From positions 62,001-126,000 of the forward strand of contig NZ_PGSG01000061.1 of assembly GCF_002843305.1 (NCBI RefSeq): DNA of 64,000 nt. Direction: 5' to 3'. Below the pieces are notes generated by a model. It had not been told where the DNA came from. It saw only the letters and a list, made by a program, of their open reading frames with translations, and did not search any database. The position numbers and the translations under genes are program-made. This DNA is from Streptomyces barkulensis. Lineage in GTDB: Bacteria > Actinomycetota > Actinomycetes > Streptomycetales > Streptomycetaceae. Positions 41,033-49,174 of this stretch are shown one piece after another (the stretch's first letter is position 1; each line of letters opens with the position of its first letter).

Positions 41033-43021
41033 TCAGCGGGCGACGGCGGCGGACATCCGGTACAGCCGCAGCGCGAGCTGCACCTCCAGGGCCCTCTCCG
41101 GGCACTGCCAGTCGCTCCCCAGCAGCCGTCCGACCCGCTCCAGCCGCTGGGCCACGGTGTTGACGTGGACGTGGAGCACGTCCTTGGTGCGGGCCGGGCT
41201 GGAGCCGGAGGCGAAGTACGCCTCCAGGGTGCCCACCAGATCCGTTCCGCGGCGCTCGTCGTACTCCAGGAGCGGGCCGAGGATGCGGTGGACGAAGCCT
41301 TCGACGTCCCGGCCGTCGGCCAGCAGCAGTCCGAGGAAGCCCAGGTCACCTGCCCCCGCGCCCTCGCCGAAGCGGCCCAGCAGCCGGAGGGTGTCCAGGC
41401 AGCGGCGGGCCTCGTCGCAGGCGGCGGCCACCGCCGCGGGGTCGGCGGCGGGCGCGGGCACCGGCGGGGAGGCGCCGACGGTGACGGAGGCGTGGACGGC
41501 CGCGCCGAGCTGGGCGGCGACCTGCCGGGCCGTTCCGCCTGGATCTCCCGGAACCCCGTGCTCCCCGGTGCCTTCCCCGCCGGCCAGCGGCAGCAGCAGG
41601 ACGGTGCCGCCCTCACGGGCGGCGGCCAGTCCGCGCCGGGTGGCGGCCAGATGGGAGGCGGCCGACCACAGCCGCTGCCGGTCGGTGGTCTCCCGCCGCC
41701 CGGTGCCGCCGTCGGTGTCCAGCCGGGCGGCGAGGACGACGTGGGGGACGTCGAGGTCGGCGCCGAGCCGGGCGGCGCGCTCGCGCAGCAGCCGGGGGTC
41801 GCGGTCGGCGGCGTCCAGCAGGTCGTCCAGGAGTTCGCCGCGCACCCGCTGCTCGGCCTCGCCCGCCGAGCGGCGGGCCAGCAGCAGCAGTGAGGTGACC
41901 ATGGCGGCGCGCTCCAGGGTGCGCTGGTCGGTGGGGTCGAGTTCGCGGTGGCCGCGCAGCACCAGCGCGCCCAGCAGTTCGCCGCCCGCGGAGACGGCCG
42001 CCACCCAGGCGTCGCCGTCGCGCACCGCGTGGCCGTCGCGGCGGGAGCGTTCGACGGCCCGGGCGGGCGTGCTCCCGCCTCCTTCGGGGAGCTGCGCGAA
42101 CTCCACGTCGCCGTCGAGGACCTCGGAGACGGCGGCGGCCACGTCGTCCACGCCTCCACCGCGCAGGACCAGTTCGGTGAGCCGGTCGTGGACCTCCGAG
42201 GAGCGCTCGATGGCGGCGCTGCGGTCGCGGATGATGGCGTTGGCGGCCTCCAGTTCGGCCATCGCCTCGCGGGTCTCGGCCAGCAGCCTGGCGGTGTCGA
42301 TGGCCACGGCCGCGTGGGCGGCGAAGGAGGCCAGCAGCGCGACCTGCTCGCGGTCGAAGACACGGGGGCGGCGGTCGGCCGCGAAGAGCACGCCGATCAC
42401 CTCGCGGCCGAGCATCAGCGGCACCCCGAGGATCGCCACCAGGCCCTCGTCGCCGACCCCGGAGTCGATGTTGCGGGTGTGCAGGAAGCGCTCGTCGCGC
42501 ATGTAGTCGTCGGTGACGTAGGGGCGGGCGGTCTGGGCGACCAGCCCGCCCAGCCCCTCCCCCATGCCCAGGCGCAGCTGCTGGAAGTGCGCGGAGACCG
42601 ATCCCTCGGTGACGCGCATGTAGGTGTCGCCGGCCTCGGGGTCGTTGATGGTCATGTAGGCGACCTCGGTCCCCAGCAGGGAGCGGGCGCGCTGGACGAT
42701 GGCGCGCAGCACGTCGTCCAGCTCCCGCACCCCCGCCAGGTCGTGTGCCGTGGCGAACAGCGCCGTCAGTTCCGCCTCGCGTCTGCGGCGCCCCTCCAGT
42801 TCGGAGCGCACCCGCAGGGCGAGGAGCCGGGCGCGGTCCGCCGCGGGGGAGCCGTCCGGTCGTCCGGGCCGCTCGTACTCCTCGGCGGGCGCACCGCGGG
42901 CGAGCAGTTCCAGGAACGCCAGGGGCGCGGATTCGGCGGCGGGCTCGGTGGCCGGTCCGGGGGCCGGTCCGGTGGTCGTTTCCGCGGCCGGCTCGGCTGC
43001 GTGGTGCTCGGGCATGGGCAC
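41033..43021 (-). CDS. GAF-domain PucR/CdaR-type transcriptional regulator
   Basis: This 662-residue regulator has a GAF domain at about residues 85-250 (VRELDDVLRAIVQRARSLLG, MGEGLGGLVAQTARPYVTDD, ILGVPLMLGREVIGVLFAAD), a coiled stretch (LAETREAMAELEAANAIIRD), a middle PucR-like region and a C-terminal PucR helix-turn-helix (LVGTLEAYFASGSSPARTKD, LHVHVNTVAQRLERVGRLLG). It is probably an activator that senses a small molecule through GAF. The GTG at 43021 has a closer ribosome site than the ATG at 43015. It follows the hydroxybutyrate dehydrogenase gene and is convergent with the transporter. Confidence 0.92.
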   Translation of the reverse strand: MPMPEHHAAEPAAETTTGPAPGPATEPAAESAPLAFLELLARGAPAEEYERPGRPDGSPAADRARLLALRVRSELEGRRRREAELTALFATAHDLAGVRELDDVLRAIVQRARSLLGTEVAYMTINDPEAGDTYMRVTEGSVSAHFQQLRLGMGEGLGGLVAQTARPYVTDDYMRDERFLHTRNIDSGVGDEGLVAILGVPLMLGREVIGVLFAADRRPRVFDREQVALLASFAAHAAVAIDTARLLAETREAMAELEAANAIIRDRSAAIERSSEVHDRLTELVLRGGGVDDVAAAVSEVLDGDVEFAQLPEGGGSTPARAVERSRRDGHAVRDGDAWVAAVSAGGELLGALVLRGHRELDPTDQRTLERAAMVTSLLLLARRSAGEAEQRVRGELLDDLLDAADRDPRLLRERAARLGADLDVPHVVLAARLDTDGGTGRRETTDRQRLWSAASHLAATRRGLAAAREGGTVLLLPLAGGEGTGEHGVPGDPGGTARQVAAQLGAAVHASVTVGASPPVPAPAADPAAVAAACDEARRCLDTLRLLGRFGEGAGAGDLGFLGLLLADGRDVEGFVHRILGPLLEYDERRGTDLVGTLEAYFASGSSPARTKDVLHVHVNTVAQRLERVGRLLGSDWQCPERALEVQLALRLYRMSAAVAR

Positions 43022-43080
43022 AGGGATACCTGCCGGTGGTACGGGCGCGCCAGGGGCGGTGCGCGGGCGTGTGCGCCCGG

Positions 43081-43121
43081 TGCGCCGGGGCGCGGGTCGG
43101 CTGCGCCGGGGCGCGGGTCAG
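43081..43121 (-). repeat. Two 20-21 bp tandem copies downstream of hydroxybutyrate dehydrogenase
   Basis: tgcgccggggcgcgggtcgg occurs twice head to tail (the second ends tcag), crossing the 3' end of the dehydrogenase gene. The units are GC-rich and self-complementary in part. Confidence 0.75.
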
Positions 43122-43954
43122 TGCGCCGTCCAGCCGCCGTCCATCACCAGGGAGGCACCGGTGACGAAGGACGCCTGGGGAGCGCACAGGTAGGCGACGG
43201 CCTCGGCGACCTCCTCCGGCTCGATCAGCCGCTTGACGGCGGCGTCGGCGAGCATGACCTCGGAGACCACGCGGTCGGCGGGGATGCCGTGGGCCTCGGA
43301 CTGGTCGGCGATCTGCCGCTCCACCAGCGGGGTGCGCACATAGGCGGGGTTGACGCAGTTGGAGGTGACGCCGTACGCGGCCCCCTCCAGGGCGACGACC
43401 TTGGACAGTCCCTCCAGCCCGTGCTTGGCGCTGACGTAGGCGGACTTGTAGGCGGAGGCGCGCAGCCCGTGGACCGAGGAGATGTTGACGATCCGGCCCC
43501 AGCCCCGGCCGTACATGTGCGGCAGGGCGCCGCGCACCAGCCGGAAGGGGGCCTCCAGCATCACCGTCAGCACGGTGCGGAAGACCTCCGGCGGGAACTC
43601 CTGGACGGGGCGCACCAGTTGGAGCCCGGCGTTGTTGACCAGCACATCGGTGCCGGCGGCGGCCCGTTCGGCGGCGTCGAGGTCGGTGAGGTCGAGGTGG
43701 ACCGGCTCCAGGGCGCCGGGCAGGCCCTGTGCCCGCTCGGTCAGTCTTCGCAGTCCTTCGGCGTCCCGGTCCACCGCACGGACCTCGGCGCCGGCGGCGG
43801 CCAGCCGCAGGGCGCAGGCCCTGCCGATGCCTCCGGCCGCGCCGGTGACCAGGGCGGTGCGCCCGGCGAGGTCGAGCGGCACGGCGGGGGCGCCCGGGGC
43901 CGGTCCGGGGGCGGAGGGCGGGGGGACGGTACGCGGGGTTCGCGGCGCGGTCAT
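43118..43954 (-). CDS. 3-hydroxybutyrate dehydrogenase (SDR)
   Basis: This 278-residue SDR has the nucleotide loop ALVTGAAGGIGRACALRLAA, AVDRDAEGL (Asp for NAD), VLVNNAGLQLVRPVQEFPPE, catalytic Ser in VNISSVHGLRAS, Tyr-Lys in SAYVSAKHGLEGL, and the 3-hydroxybutyrate dehydrogenase stretch NCVNPAYVRTPLVERQIADQ. It ends VMDGGWTAH. The enzyme oxidises D-3-hydroxybutyrate to acetoacetate. The ATG at 43954 gives a 27-residue Pro-rich leader. It lies upstream of the GAF regulator and near the MHS transporter, forming a likely uptake and oxidation unit. Confidence 0.93.
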   Translation of the reverse strand: MTAPRTPRTVPPPSAPGPAPGAPAVPLDLAGRTALVTGAAGGIGRACALRLAAAGAEVRAVDRDAEGLRRLTERAQGLPGALEPVHLDLTDLDAAERAAAGTDVLVNNAGLQLVRPVQEFPPEVFRTVLTVMLEAPFRLVRGALPHMYGRGWGRIVNISSVHGLRASAYKSAYVSAKHGLEGLSKVVALEGAAYGVTSNCVNPAYVRTPLVERQIADQSEAHGIPADRVVSEVMLADAAVKRLIEPEEVAEAVAYLCAPQASFVTGASLVMDGGWTAH

Positions 43955-44009
43955 GGCCAGCACCCTAGGCAGCGGCCGTTCCCCCACCGATGTGCGTCGC
44001 ACCCATACT

Positions 44010-44489
44010 TCACTGCCCCGAAGTGGTCTGGAACCACGTGGGAGCGTCCCTGCCCGCCCGTTCGATGCGCGTCAGCGCGAACTCCTCCAGCGGGGGCAGC
44101 TCGTCCGGGCCGAACCACCCCACTTCCAGGGACTCCTCGTCGTTGACCCGCGCCCGGCCGCCGACCGCCCGGCAGCGGAAGGACATGTCCACGAACTGGC
44201 AGACGTCACCGTTGGGGTAGCGGACCGGGGCCAGTGTCTGCACCAGCGCCAGCCGCTCGGGCACGGCCCGCACCGCGGTCTCCTCGTAGACCTCGCGCAC
44301 CACGGCGTCGGCGGGCTGCTCACCGGGCTCGGGGATGCCTCCGATGATCGACCAGTGGCCGGTGTCTGCCCGCCGTACGAGCAGGACGCGGCCCTCGTCG
44401 TCGAGGACGACGGCGCTGGTGCCGGGCAGGAAGAGCAGTCGCCGCCCCACGTCGGCGCGCAGGTCGCGGATGAAGTCGGGAGTCGCCAT
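44010..44489 (-). CDS. Nudix hydrolase
   Basis: This 159-residue protein contains the Nudix box as GGIPEPGEQPADAVVREVYEE then TAV. The metal-binding R-E-x-x-E-E core is complete, but the usual Gly near the end is Ala. The preceding strand VLLVRRADTGHWSIIGG is typical. The substrate (a nucleoside diphosphate derivative) is not identifiable. The ATG at 44489 lies 10 bases from the stop of the ABC operon, so it may be its last cistron. Confidence 0.92.
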   Translation of the reverse strand: MATPDFIRDLRADVGRRLLFLPGTSAVVLDDEGRVLLVRRADTGHWSIIGGIPEPGEQPADAVVREVYEETAVRAVPERLALVQTLAPVRYPNGDVCQFVDMSFRCRAVGGRARVNDEESLEVGWFGPDELPPLEEFALTRIERAGRDAPTWFQTTSGQ

Positions 44490-44498
44490 GCCGCGAGC

Positions 44499-45371
44499 CT
44501 ACGGCCCCGCCGCCGCCTGGTGCGGGCGGCCGTGCGGGCCCGGGGCGGACGCGTTCTCGCCGGTCATCAGGCCGTCCCGCAGTTCGAACACGCGGTCCGC
44601 GCGGTCCAGCAGCCCGCCGTCGTGCGTGGCCGTCAGGACGGTGACGCCCTCGTCGTCCACCAGGGCCCGCAGCAGGTCCGCCACCTCCCGCCCGGTCCGC
44701 CCGTCCAGCTGTCCCGTCGGCTCGTCCGCGATCAGCAGGGCGGGCCGGTTGGCCAGTGCGCGGGCTACCGCCACCCGCTGCTGCTGGCCGCCGGACAGTT
44801 CCGCGGGCCGCTGGGCGGCGTGCTCCCGCAGCCCGACGAGGGCGAGCAGCGCCTCCACCCGCTCCTCGCGTTCGCGCCAGGGGGTGCGGCGCAGTCGCAG
44901 CGGGACGCCGACGTTCTCGGCCGCGCTCAGGACGGGGACGAGGCCGAAGGACTAGAAGACGAATCCCATGCGGTCGCGCCGGAGCGCCGACAGCCGCTTC
45001 TCCCCGAGCCCCGCCAGCTCGGCGCCGTCCACGGTGACGCTTCCGGCGTCGGGCCGGTCCAGACCGCCGACCAGGTTGAGCAGCGTCGTCTTGCCCGCGC
45101 CGGACGGGCCGCGCACGGCCGCCATTTCCCCCCTGGGCACCTCAAGGGTCACCCCGCGCAGAGCGCGGACGGCAGCCGATCCGCTGCCGTAGGTGCGGGT
45201 CAGACCTCGGACGGCGACCATCGGTTCCGGCCGGGTCCGCTTCTCCCCTCGCCTCTCCTCGTCCCGTCCGGGTGTGCCGGCGCCGTTCGCGGTCATGTCG
45301 TCCCCGCCTTCGTCGTCCCCGCCTTCGCGGTCGTCGTCCTGTCGCCCGCCGTGGTCCTCGTGGCCGGTCAT
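44499..45371 (-). pseudogene. ABC transporter ATPase with amber codon at the Q-loop
   Basis: One continuous frame encodes a MacB/LolD-type ATPase: MVAVRGLTRTYGSGSAAVRA, Walker A GPSGAGKTTLL, then FVF-TAG-SFGLVPVLSAAENV, signature ELSGGQQQRVAVARAL, Walker B ALLIADEPTGQLDG and the switch VLTATHD. The single TAG (44952-44954) stands exactly where the Q-loop Gln (CAG) belongs, so one C-to-T change explains it. Everything after the stop is intact, which points to a recent mutation, suppression, or an error. The ATG at 45371 overlaps the upstream stop. An ATG at 45296 is a possible alternative start. Confidence 0.9.
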
Positions 45372-46339
45372 CGGTCACCCTGGTCGCGGGAGTCGTCCCG
45401 GTGGACGGTGATGTGGTCCGGTTGCAGGGCGACGCGGGCCCGGTCGCGGATCGACAGCCTCTCGGCGAAACCCTCGGGCAGTTGCAGGCGGCCGGCCCGG
45501 TCGACCGTGACGTACTCCTGGGCCACGACCACCTCGTCGCCCCTGTCGTCGACGGTCGCGCGGCGCAGCACCTCGAAGGAGGTCCGCCCGTCGCGGATGG
45601 CGACCGTGCGGCGGACGGCCGAGGAGACCGAGGCGTCGTGCGTGACGATCAGGACGGTGGTGCCCAGCTGCTCGTTGACCGTCCGCAGGGCTGTGAGGAC
45701 CTCGTCGGCCGCCCGCGAATCCAGCTCTCCGGTCGGCTCGTCCGCCAGGAGCAGCGCGGGTGCGTTGGCCAGCCCCACGGCGATGGCCGTACGCTGCCGC
45801 TCGCCGCCCGACATCCTCCCGGGCACGCGGTCGTGGCAGTGCCCCGCGCCCAGGAGGTCCAGCAGGTCGCGCACCCTTCCGGCCCGCTGCCGCCGCGGTG
45901 TCCGGCCGCCGGCCAGCCGCATCGGCAGCGCCACGTTCTGAGCGGCCGTCAGGTAGGGGAGCAGGTTGTGGGACGCCTGTTGCCGGACGAACCCGATCGC
46001 CTCTCGCCTGTAGCGCAGCCGGGCGGCCGCGTCCATCGTCCCCAGGTCGTTCCCGGCGACCTCGGCGGATCCCGCCGACGGCGTGTCGAGTCCGGCCAGG
46101 ATGTTCAGCAGGGTGGACTTCCCGCTGCCGGACGCGCCGACGACCGCCGTCAGCTCCCCCGGCTCCACCAGCAGGTCGAGCCCCTGAAGAGCCTGGACCT
46201 CGACGCCCTCCGCCCTGAAGATGCGCACCAGCCGGTCGCAGGCGACCAGCGCGTCACGCCCGCGCCCTCCGCCCTCCCGGTTCCGTGCGGCAAGACGCTT
46301 TGGTGTTGCCCGACCCGCCGTTTCCGTCGGCCTTCTCAT
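45368..46339 (-). CDS. ABC transporter ATP-binding protein (MacB/LolD type) with AbrB-like tail
   Basis: This 323-residue ATPase has Walker A VVGASGSGKSTLLNIL, Q-loop FVRQQASHNLL, signature RMSGGERQRTAIAVGL, Walker B ALLLADEPTGELDS and switch LIVTHDASV, all intact. A C-terminal extension of about 60 residues (VVAQEYVTVDRAGRLQLPEG) resembles an AbrB-type swapped hairpin seen in some actinobacterial ABC proteins. The ATG at 46339 follows gggggagga and overlaps the stop of the permease upstream. With the two permeases it should form an FtsX/MacB-type exporter or mechanotransmission complex. Confidence 0.93.
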   Translation of the reverse strand: MRRPTETAGRATPKRLAARNREGGGRGRDALVACDRLVRIFRAEGVEVQALQGLDLLVEPGELTAVVGASGSGKSTLLNILAGLDTPSAGSAEVAGNDLGTMDAAARLRYRREAIGFVRQQASHNLLPYLTAAQNVALPMRLAGGRTPRRQRAGRVRDLLDLLGAGHCHDRVPGRMSGGERQRTAIAVGLANAPALLLADEPTGELDSRAADEVLTALRTVNEQLGTTVLIVTHDASVSSAVRRTVAIRDGRTSFEVLRRATVDDRGDEVVVAQEYVTVDRAGRLQLPEGFAERLSIRDRARVALQPDHITVHRDDSRDQGDR

Positions 46340-49173
46340 CCGCGCTCCTCCCCCGCCCTCAGCCGTTCCCCTTCCCCGCGTCCACCGCCCGGCCGGGCCT
46401 GGGCGGCCACGATCCCGCAGACCAGGACGGACAGGACCGCCGCGGGCCACAGCAGCGACGCCGCGTCGGGCGTCAGCACCACCGCCGGGTCCTGCCCGCC
46501 GGCGGGGCGGGACCCGGCGGTGAAGGCCAGCGGCGTGGGGTCCACCCCCGGGCCCAGCGACGACACGACCAGCACAGCGGTCCCCAGTCCGCCCGCCACC
46601 CCGAGCACCAGCAGGGGCAGGGCCTCGGCCCACACCAGGGCGCGGCCCTGTCGCCGGCTCATCCCCATCGTCCGCAACCGTGCCAGGAGCACCCCGCGTT
46701 CCGGTGCCGACCGCAGCAGTGCCAGCAGCAGGGCGAGCGCCCCGTAGCCGGCTCCGGCCGCGACGGCCGCCGCGTAGACGCGCCGGACGCCTTCCTGCAG
46801 CGGGCCCGCGCCGTAGCCGTCCTCCGTGCGGGAGCGCAGAACCGTCGTGAGCCCCTCCCCCGCCCGGCGCACCTCGGCCGCCAGGGCGTCGCCGTCGATT
46901 CCCGCTCCGCTCACCAGCAGCGCGGTGGGGCGCGGCGGCCGGGCGCCGTCCGCCGCGGGGTCGGCCACGGCCGGTACGACGGCGAACTCCCCGGAGGTGG
47001 CGGGGGTCTCGTCCCGGACGGCCACGGCACGGATGCGGACGGCGCCGTGGCCGGCGTCCACGACGCCCGTCCCCTCTCCGCCGAGAGTCCTGGCCACCCC
47101 CGGCGAGACGACCGCCGGCAGCGGCCCGCCCGGAGCGGCGCCGGCCAGTTCCCCGGCGGGAAAGGGGCCGCCTCCGTCGAGCCCCGTCCTGCCGGCCAGG
47201 CGCGCGTAGGAACGCGGCTCGACGAAGACCAGTGTGAAGGCGGAGGAGAAGGCCCCGCTCAGACTCCTCCCCCTCTCGATCCGCACAGCGGCGGTGTCGC
47301 TCACACCCGGTGTCCGGCGGATCCGGCCCTCCAGCCCGCCGGGCAGGGCGGTGGCCGCCTTCACGCGGGCGTCGGCGCCGACCTCGGCGAGCGCGGCCCG
47401 GGCGCGCGCCTCGGCCGCACCGGCCAGCACCGAGCCGCCGAACGAGGTCACGGTCAACGCCACCAGTACGGCCAGCAGCGGAAGCACCGAGACGGCCGGG
47501 GCGCGCGCGGCGCGGGTCAGCGCGAGGCAGAGGACAGGTCCTCTCAGCCGGACCGTCCGCCGGGCGAGCAGCCGCAGCGGCAGCGGGTACAGCCGCAGCA
47601 GCACCAGCGCGGCCACCGCGGCTGCCAGCACCGGCGCTCCCGCGGTCAGCAGGTCGTCCTCCCCCGCGGCACCGTGCCGTACGGCGGCCAGTGCCGCCAC
47701 CGCCAGGGCGGCGACCGTGAGTTCCGCGACCGCGCGGCGCCGGGAGGGCCGTGCGGCGGCGAGGTCGCCGCGGGCGGGCGGGCGCGGCCTGCGGTGCGCC
47801 GACACCGCGAGCAGCGGCAGCGTCAGGCAGGCCGGTACGGCGACCGCCGCGGCCGGCAGCGGCGCCGCCGCGTTCCACGGGCCCGGCGTCCACAGCAGGG
47901 CGCAGACGGCGCCCGTCGCGGCGGCGGGGAGGACGACGGCCGCCGTCTCCCCCAGCAGGAGCAGCCCGATGCCGGGCAGGCTGCCGCCCCGGGCCCGCAG
48001 CAGTTCCAGTTCCGTCCGCCGGCCGGCGGCCGCGAGGGCGCCGGCCATCACCAGTGTCACGGCGGCGACGGCGCCGACTCCGAGGGCGGCGGTCAGGACG
48101 AGCGAGCGGGCGGTGCGGCGCTCCTCCTCGAACGCGCCGAGCACCGCGAGGAGGTCGCCGGCGTCCAACTCGGGAACGTCCACCGGCAGGTCGCCCTGCA
48201 GCCGCACCGCGTCCGGCCCGGTGGTCAGCGAGGCCAGCGACCGCCGCAGGGCGGGGACGTCCGCGGCTGCGAGGGCACCGGTGCGCACGGGGTGGTACCA
48301 GTAGGCCACGGCGCCGCCCTCGCCGCAGTAGGGCAGGATCTCGCGGGCTCCGCCGTCGATGAGTGCGGTGAAGTGCCGGTAGCGCTGGGGCGGGGTCTGC
48401 CCGGAGGTCCGCAGTCCGGGTTCCAGCAGGTCGGGCGCGGCGTTCCAGTAGGGGGACGCGGGGTCGAGCGGGACGACGATCCCGCTGACGCGCACCGTCA
48501 CCGTGTCATCCAGGAGGTTCCGGAAGCCGACGGTGGAGCCGACCGCGAGGTCCATCACCTCGGCGGTGCGGGCGGTGACCACTGCCTCGACGGTGTCCCT
48601 CCCGGCCCGTGGCGACGGCATCCGGCCGGATACCAGCCGGGCGTGTGCCTCCGTCTCCTGAGGCTGGGTCAGGAGGGTGAGCCGCGGGGCGGCGCCGTAC
48701 GGTGCGGCCGGCCCGTCGCCGAGGACCACCGCCGTGTCGGCGCTGCGGACTCCGAAGACGGTGTTGTCCCGGTCCGTCACCAGCGGCGGGCGGGCTGCGT
48801 CCCGCAGGGCCTGTGCGCCGGCCCGGAGTTCCCGCGGGGAGGGAACGACCCCCCGGCCCGCCTCGGCGGGCGACGCGGGCCCGACCTCGGCTGTGACCGT
48901 GACCCCGCGCCGCTCCTCGGGCACCTGCGCGAGCGCGTGCCGCAGCGCGTCACTGTCGAGGGCGCCGACCTCCCGCGGCACGCAGACCGCCAGGAAGGCG
49001 GTCACCGCCACCAGGATGCCCAGCGCGAGAGCTCCGCCCGGGGACGCCTTCAGCCGGGCTCCGAGCCAGGGGACGGAGGCGCTCCCCGGCCCGCGGCGGG
49101 GGACGCCGGCCGGCCGTTCTCCCTCCGCCGCCCGTGCCGTCTCGCCCGCCGCCGGCGGTCCCGTCCGGTCCAT
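46336..49173 (-). CDS. FtsX/MacB-type ABC permease, large
   Basis: This 945-residue permease has an N-terminal membrane helix (GGALALGILVAVTAFLAVCV), a large outside domain (GVTVTAEVGPASPAEAGRGV onward), then FtsX-type membrane bundles (LVLTAALGVGAVAAVTLVMA, RTELELLRARGGSLPGIGLL) and a second bundle ending near ATAVLVVSSLGPGV-type sequence. Two FtsX domains in one chain follow the MacB-like duplicated plan of actinobacteria. The ATG at 49173 begins one base after the stop of the first permease (TGAGATG). The cargo is unknown. Confidence 0.9.
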   Translation of the reverse strand: MDRTGPPAAGETARAAEGERPAGVPRRGPGSASVPWLGARLKASPGGALALGILVAVTAFLAVCVPREVGALDSDALRHALAQVPEERRGVTVTAEVGPASPAEAGRGVVPSPRELRAGAQALRDAARPPLVTDRDNTVFGVRSADTAVVLGDGPAAPYGAAPRLTLLTQPQETEAHARLVSGRMPSPRAGRDTVEAVVTARTAEVMDLAVGSTVGFRNLLDDTVTVRVSGIVVPLDPASPYWNAAPDLLEPGLRTSGQTPPQRYRHFTALIDGGAREILPYCGEGGAVAYWYHPVRTGALAAADVPALRRSLASLTTGPDAVRLQGDLPVDVPELDAGDLLAVLGAFEEERRTARSLVLTAALGVGAVAAVTLVMAGALAAAGRRTELELLRARGGSLPGIGLLLLGETAAVVLPAAATGAVCALLWTPGPWNAAAPLPAAAVAVPACLTLPLLAVSAHRRPRPPARGDLAAARPSRRRAVAELTVAALAVAALAAVRHGAAGEDDLLTAGAPVLAAAVAALVLLRLYPLPLRLLARRTVRLRGPVLCLALTRAARAPAVSVLPLLAVLVALTVTSFGGSVLAGAAEARARAALAEVGADARVKAATALPGGLEGRIRRTPGVSDTAAVRIERGRSLSGAFSSAFTLVFVEPRSYARLAGRTGLDGGGPFPAGELAGAAPGGPLPAVVSPGVARTLGGEGTGVVDAGHGAVRIRAVAVRDETPATSGEFAVVPAVADPAADGARPPRPTALLVSGAGIDGDALAAEVRRAGEGLTTVLRSRTEDGYGAGPLQEGVRRVYAAAVAAGAGYGALALLLALLRSAPERGVLLARLRTMGMSRRQGRALVWAEALPLLVLGVAGGLGTAVLVVSSLGPGVDPTPLAFTAGSRPAGGQDPAVVLTPDAASLLWPAAVLSVLVCGIVAAQARPGGGRGEGERLRAGEERG

Positions 49174-49174
49174 C

